Source of the DNA: an uncultured Lachnospiraceae bacterium
GTDB taxonomy: Bacteria > Bacillota > Clostridia > Lachnospirales > Lachnospiraceae
NCBI GenBank assembly: GCA_910585465.1
Contig: CAJUEW010000001.1
Location: forward strand, 1-64,000
Reading direction: 5' to 3'
DNA: 64,000 nt
Part shown: positions 61,816-64,000 of the stretch, in pieces
Position numbering within the stretch: the stretch's first letter is position 1
How the letters are laid out: each line of letters begins with the position of its first letter
Translations under genes and position numbers: made by a program
The notes under the pieces: generated by a model
What the model was told of the DNA's origin: nothing
Database searches by the model: none
The model's input: only the letters and a program-made list of their open reading frames with translations

Positions 61816-61879
61816 ATTTTTCAATATTTATAAAATATATTATAAAACCATATACTGTTTTTTGCAACTGTTAATTTTT

Positions 61880-62990
61880 TCAGTTTTTCCGGCAAACAAT
61901 TTCTTGAAAAGAAATCCGTATAGTTGTTCCCTCTCCGGGACTGCTCTGTAAGTCAATTTTACCGTTCAAATACTGTACAGCGTGTTTTACAATGGAAAGC
62001 CCTAAGCCTGTTCCGCCCGATTCTTTAGAACGGCTCTTGTCTACACGATAAAACCGTTCAAATATCCTTGCCTAGTGTTCCGGAGGTATTCCTATCCCTG
62101 AATCCTTTACAGAGATTACGGCGTGATCTTCCTGTCTGTTTATGGAAACCTCCACCGTGCCTCCATCTTTATTATACTTGACAGCATTATCGCAAAGATT
62201 AAATATGATTTCTGTTAAAAGCCGCCGGACACTTTTTATTCTGACAGACACTCCCGTCACAGTAATTTCAATATCTTTTGCCGCTGCTATATCTGCCAGC
62301 CCCACCGCTGCATCTGTGGCAACCTCGTACAAATCAACATTTTCAAAAGGCATATCGCAACCCTCGTCCAGCCTCGACAGACGGATAATATCATCAATTA
62401 ATATTACAAGCCGCCCTGCCTCTGTACGGATATGCCCTACAAAACGTGTCATATCCTCCGGTTTTACAAGACCGTTCTCCATTAACTCCGCACTCCCCAT
62501 TATGGATTGCAGCGGAGTCTTCAGTTCATGTGATACATTGGCAGTAAACTCCTGTCTGTTTCTTTCTGCAAAAGCTGCTTCCGTTATATCAAATGCAAGG
62601 ACAACCGCCCCTATTACAACACCGTTAGATTCAATACGGTTAATATGAATCTGGTACTCCTTGTCCTCACGTTCCATACGGATTTCACTGTGTCCGTTTA
62701 AAAATGTGTTCTGTATTGCTTTACTGACATCATGGCTTCGCTCCACTGTCAGAAAGTCCTTATTGATACAGGACTTCGTTGTATGGAACAGTTTCAATGC
62801 GGCAGGATTGATGTTCAGAATCACATTTTTTTCATTCAAAAGCACAAGCCCTTCCGTCATGCCCTGCGTAATCTGCGTAAACTCATCATTCTTCCTCTGA
62901 AGTTCCGACAACTGCATATCTATCTGCCTGACTCTAATTTTTCAACTTCTCCATCAAATTTATGCGGAAGCGCAACGTCTATGCTTTTTC
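61880..62990 (-). pseudogene. broken PhoR-like sensor kinase
   Basis: The longest frame (62917-62072) encodes a PAS-like segment (TEGLVLLNEKNVILNINPAA), HisKA (VSHELKTPLQSIMGSAELME) and the first part of HATPase_c (NLCDNAVKYNKDG; VKDSGIGIPPEH). An in-frame TAG at 62072-62074 interrupts it; the same frame continues ARIFERFYRVDKSRSKESGG, TGLGLSIVKHAVQYLNG to a stop at 61880. At the other end a shifted frame (SIDVALPHKFDGEVEKLESG) joins the RQIDMQLSELQRK segment, and the membrane sensor part is absent. A nonsense change, a frameshift and a lost N terminus indicate decay. No partner regulator is present. Confidence 0.8.
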
Positions 62991-63202
62991 TTCCCCTCCT
63001 TTCAGGTATGCCTCATATAGTTGTCACCTGCCTAGACCAATAGAGAATATATCTAACCATAAAACACTGCACATAGGCAGACCATGTATTCTTCCTCTAT
63101 ATGTCTCTATATTCTACATTTTATTCAGTATATCACAAAACCGTACATAATCCACCAAATTTCTAATCAATCCTCAACATTTTATTTCAGACATTTTGCT
63201 GC
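62991..63202. other. non-coding junction before the Xre-methyltransferase module
   Basis: AT-rich, no gene seen. A short minus-strand tail frame (QLYEAYLKGGEEKA then stop, near 62990-63035) may be the end of a lost gene. This is the likely left border of the incoming module, but I found no clear attachment-site repeat. Confidence 0.35.
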
Positions 63203-63258
63203 TTTATCGCAGCGGATTTTATATTTTTGTTGCATTTTCGCAGCGGATATGCTATACT
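63203..63258 (+). promoter_or_regulatory. xre promoter with paired direct repeats
   Basis: TTGCAT (63230-63235), 17 bases, TATACT (63253-63258). The 11-mer TCGCAGCGGAT occurs at 63207-63217 and 63238-63248, 31 bp apart (three helical turns). The second copy lies between -35 and -10, as expected of an autoregulator site. Confidence 0.65.
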
Positions 63259-63278
63259 TTCAAACTAGAGGTGATGAT

Positions 63279-63638
63279 ATGGAAGAAACACTGGGACAAT
63301 ATCTAAGAACGGTTCGGGAACAAAATAAACTAAGCACAAGGGACGTGGAAAAGGAAACCGGCATAACAACTTCACAGCTAAGCCGTATAGAACGCAACAT
63401 TACAAGGACACCTGCTCCCCCTGCTCTAAAAAAACTAGCTTTACTCTATAACATCAAGCTAATTGACCTGCTTCAAAAAGCCGGTTATCTGGCCCCAGAA
63501 GATATAGATGCCTACACAGAAGCCTGTTTCAAGGGTATCGAAAAACTAGACCAGGAAGACAAGAAACAGATTCAAAGCCAAATTGACTATTTAATTTTTC
63601 AGCACGAAAAAGAAAGAGAGGGCAATAATGATATATAA
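63279..63638 (+). CDS. Xre-family HTH regulator
   Basis: A 119-residue protein with an N-terminal HTH_3 domain (MEETLGQYLRTVREQNKLST, then RDVEKETGITTSQLSRIERN) and a helical C-terminal part rich in charged residues. The start at 63279 follows AGAGGTG; the longer frame is AT-rich leader. It overlaps the methyltransferase start by 11 bases, which suggests a controller protein of a restriction-modification system that reads the direct repeats upstream. Confidence 0.85.
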   Translation: MEETLGQYLRTVREQNKLSTRDVEKETGITTSQLSRIERNITRTPAPPALKKLALLYNIKLIDLLQKAGYLAPEDIDAYTEACFKGIEKLDQEDKKQIQSQIDYLIFQHEKEREGNNDI

Positions 63639-64000
63639 ACTTGGAGAATTGTTCTGCGGCCCCGGCGGAATTGCATGGGGTGCCCTTAATGCCGACATCG
63701 GCAATGATGATTTCAAAATTGTCCACCAATGGGCAAACGACTATGATAAAGACACCTGTGAGACATACCGATATAACATATGCCGCGATAATCCAAAGAG
63801 CGTTTACCACAAAGATATCCGTGAGTTTAATTTGGAAAACCTTCCTGAAATAGACGCTCTTGCCTTCGGCTTCCCATGTAATGACTATAGTGTAGTAGGT
63901 GAACAGAAAGGAATGGATGGTGTCTTCGGTCCCCTATATTCTTATGGTGTAAAAGTCCTGAATATTTATAATCCCATATGGTTCGTCGCAGAAAATGTCG
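63628..64000 (+). CDS. C5 cytosine DNA methyltransferase, N-terminal part
   Basis: At least 124 codons, running off the window. Motif I ELFCGPGG (residues 7-14), motif IV GFPCNDYS with the catalytic Cys84, and motif VI ENV at the edge identify a DNA (cytosine-5) methyltransferase. The residue after the catalytic PC is Asn rather than the common Gln. With the overlapping Xre gene it is likely the start of a restriction-modification or phage-type module; the endonuclease, if any, is outside the window. Confidence 0.92.
   Translation, partial: MIYKLGELFCGPGGIAWGALNADIGNDDFKIVHQWANDYDKDTCETYRYNICRDNPKSVYHKDIREFNLENLPEIDALAFGFPCNDYSVVGEQKGMDGVFGPLYSYGVKVLNIYNPIWFVAENV

Noticed and set aside
1..64000. 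CRISPR arrays, rRNA or tRNA genes
   Set aside because: No regularly spaced repeats, rRNA segments or tRNA cloverleafs were seen on reading, apart from the tRNA-like part of tmRNA.

Overview
This window reads as a gut-type member of the Clostridia, most likely Lachnospiraceae (Blautia / Ruminococcus / Dorea neighbourhood). The support is indirect: moderate GC, strong AGGAGG ribosome sites, a three-subunit bifurcating-type [FeFe] hydrogenase, a two-subunit fumarase, a short ThiC, ThiW under a TPP riboswitch, a minimal SufBC pair, and a tmRNA whose tag ends AEDNLAIAA. No rRNA, tRNA or CRISPR array was seen. Genus cannot be fixed from sequence reading alone.

Layout. 0.3-7.3 kb (minus strand): response regulator, hydC-hydB-hydA hydrogenase operon, sensor kinase and thioesterase, so the two-component pair brackets the hydrogenase. 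7.7-9.3 kb: redox cassette of a TlpA-like lipoprotein, a 50-residue CXXC protein and a membrane ferredoxin. 9.5-13.1 kb: second two-component system with a duplicated-domain membrane-anchored protein. 13.2-16.6 kb: ssrA (tmRNA), smpB, rnr, secG, i.e. ribosome rescue and RNA turnover. 16.8-19.1 kb: polar amino acid ABC importer. 19.2-22.6 kb: phosphoesterase, MoxR ATPase and VWA protein. 22.8-23.9 kb: DtxR/MntR-type regulator, and bioY behind a BirA operator.

24-40.5 kb is the most interesting part. Two dipeptide/nickel-type ABC importers, two paralogous SAM methyltransferases, a LysR regulator, a histidine-rich protein, a DJ-1-like protein lacking the nucleophile cysteine, and several decayed genes are arranged behind seven promoters. 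All seven carry the same GC-rich box fused to the -35 element. I read this as one regulon, probably for uptake of a metal or metal chelate; the ligand and regulator are not shown by the sequence.

40.6-43.9 kb: fumarase and SufBC. 44-51.2 kb: AIM24-like protein, TetR regulator, RND/MMPL exporter and a 1172-residue surface protein with GLUG repeats and coiled coils. 51.9-54.1 kb: Zn/Cd-type P1B ATPase behind an ArsR/SmtB-like operator. 54.2-57.4 kb: two divergent ankyrin-repeat genes. 57.5-61.8 kb: thiW-thiM-thiE-thiD-thiC under a TPP riboswitch. 61.9-64 kb: a broken sensor kinase, then an Xre regulator overlapping a C5 DNA methyltransferase that runs off the window, probably the start of a restriction-modification or other mobile module.
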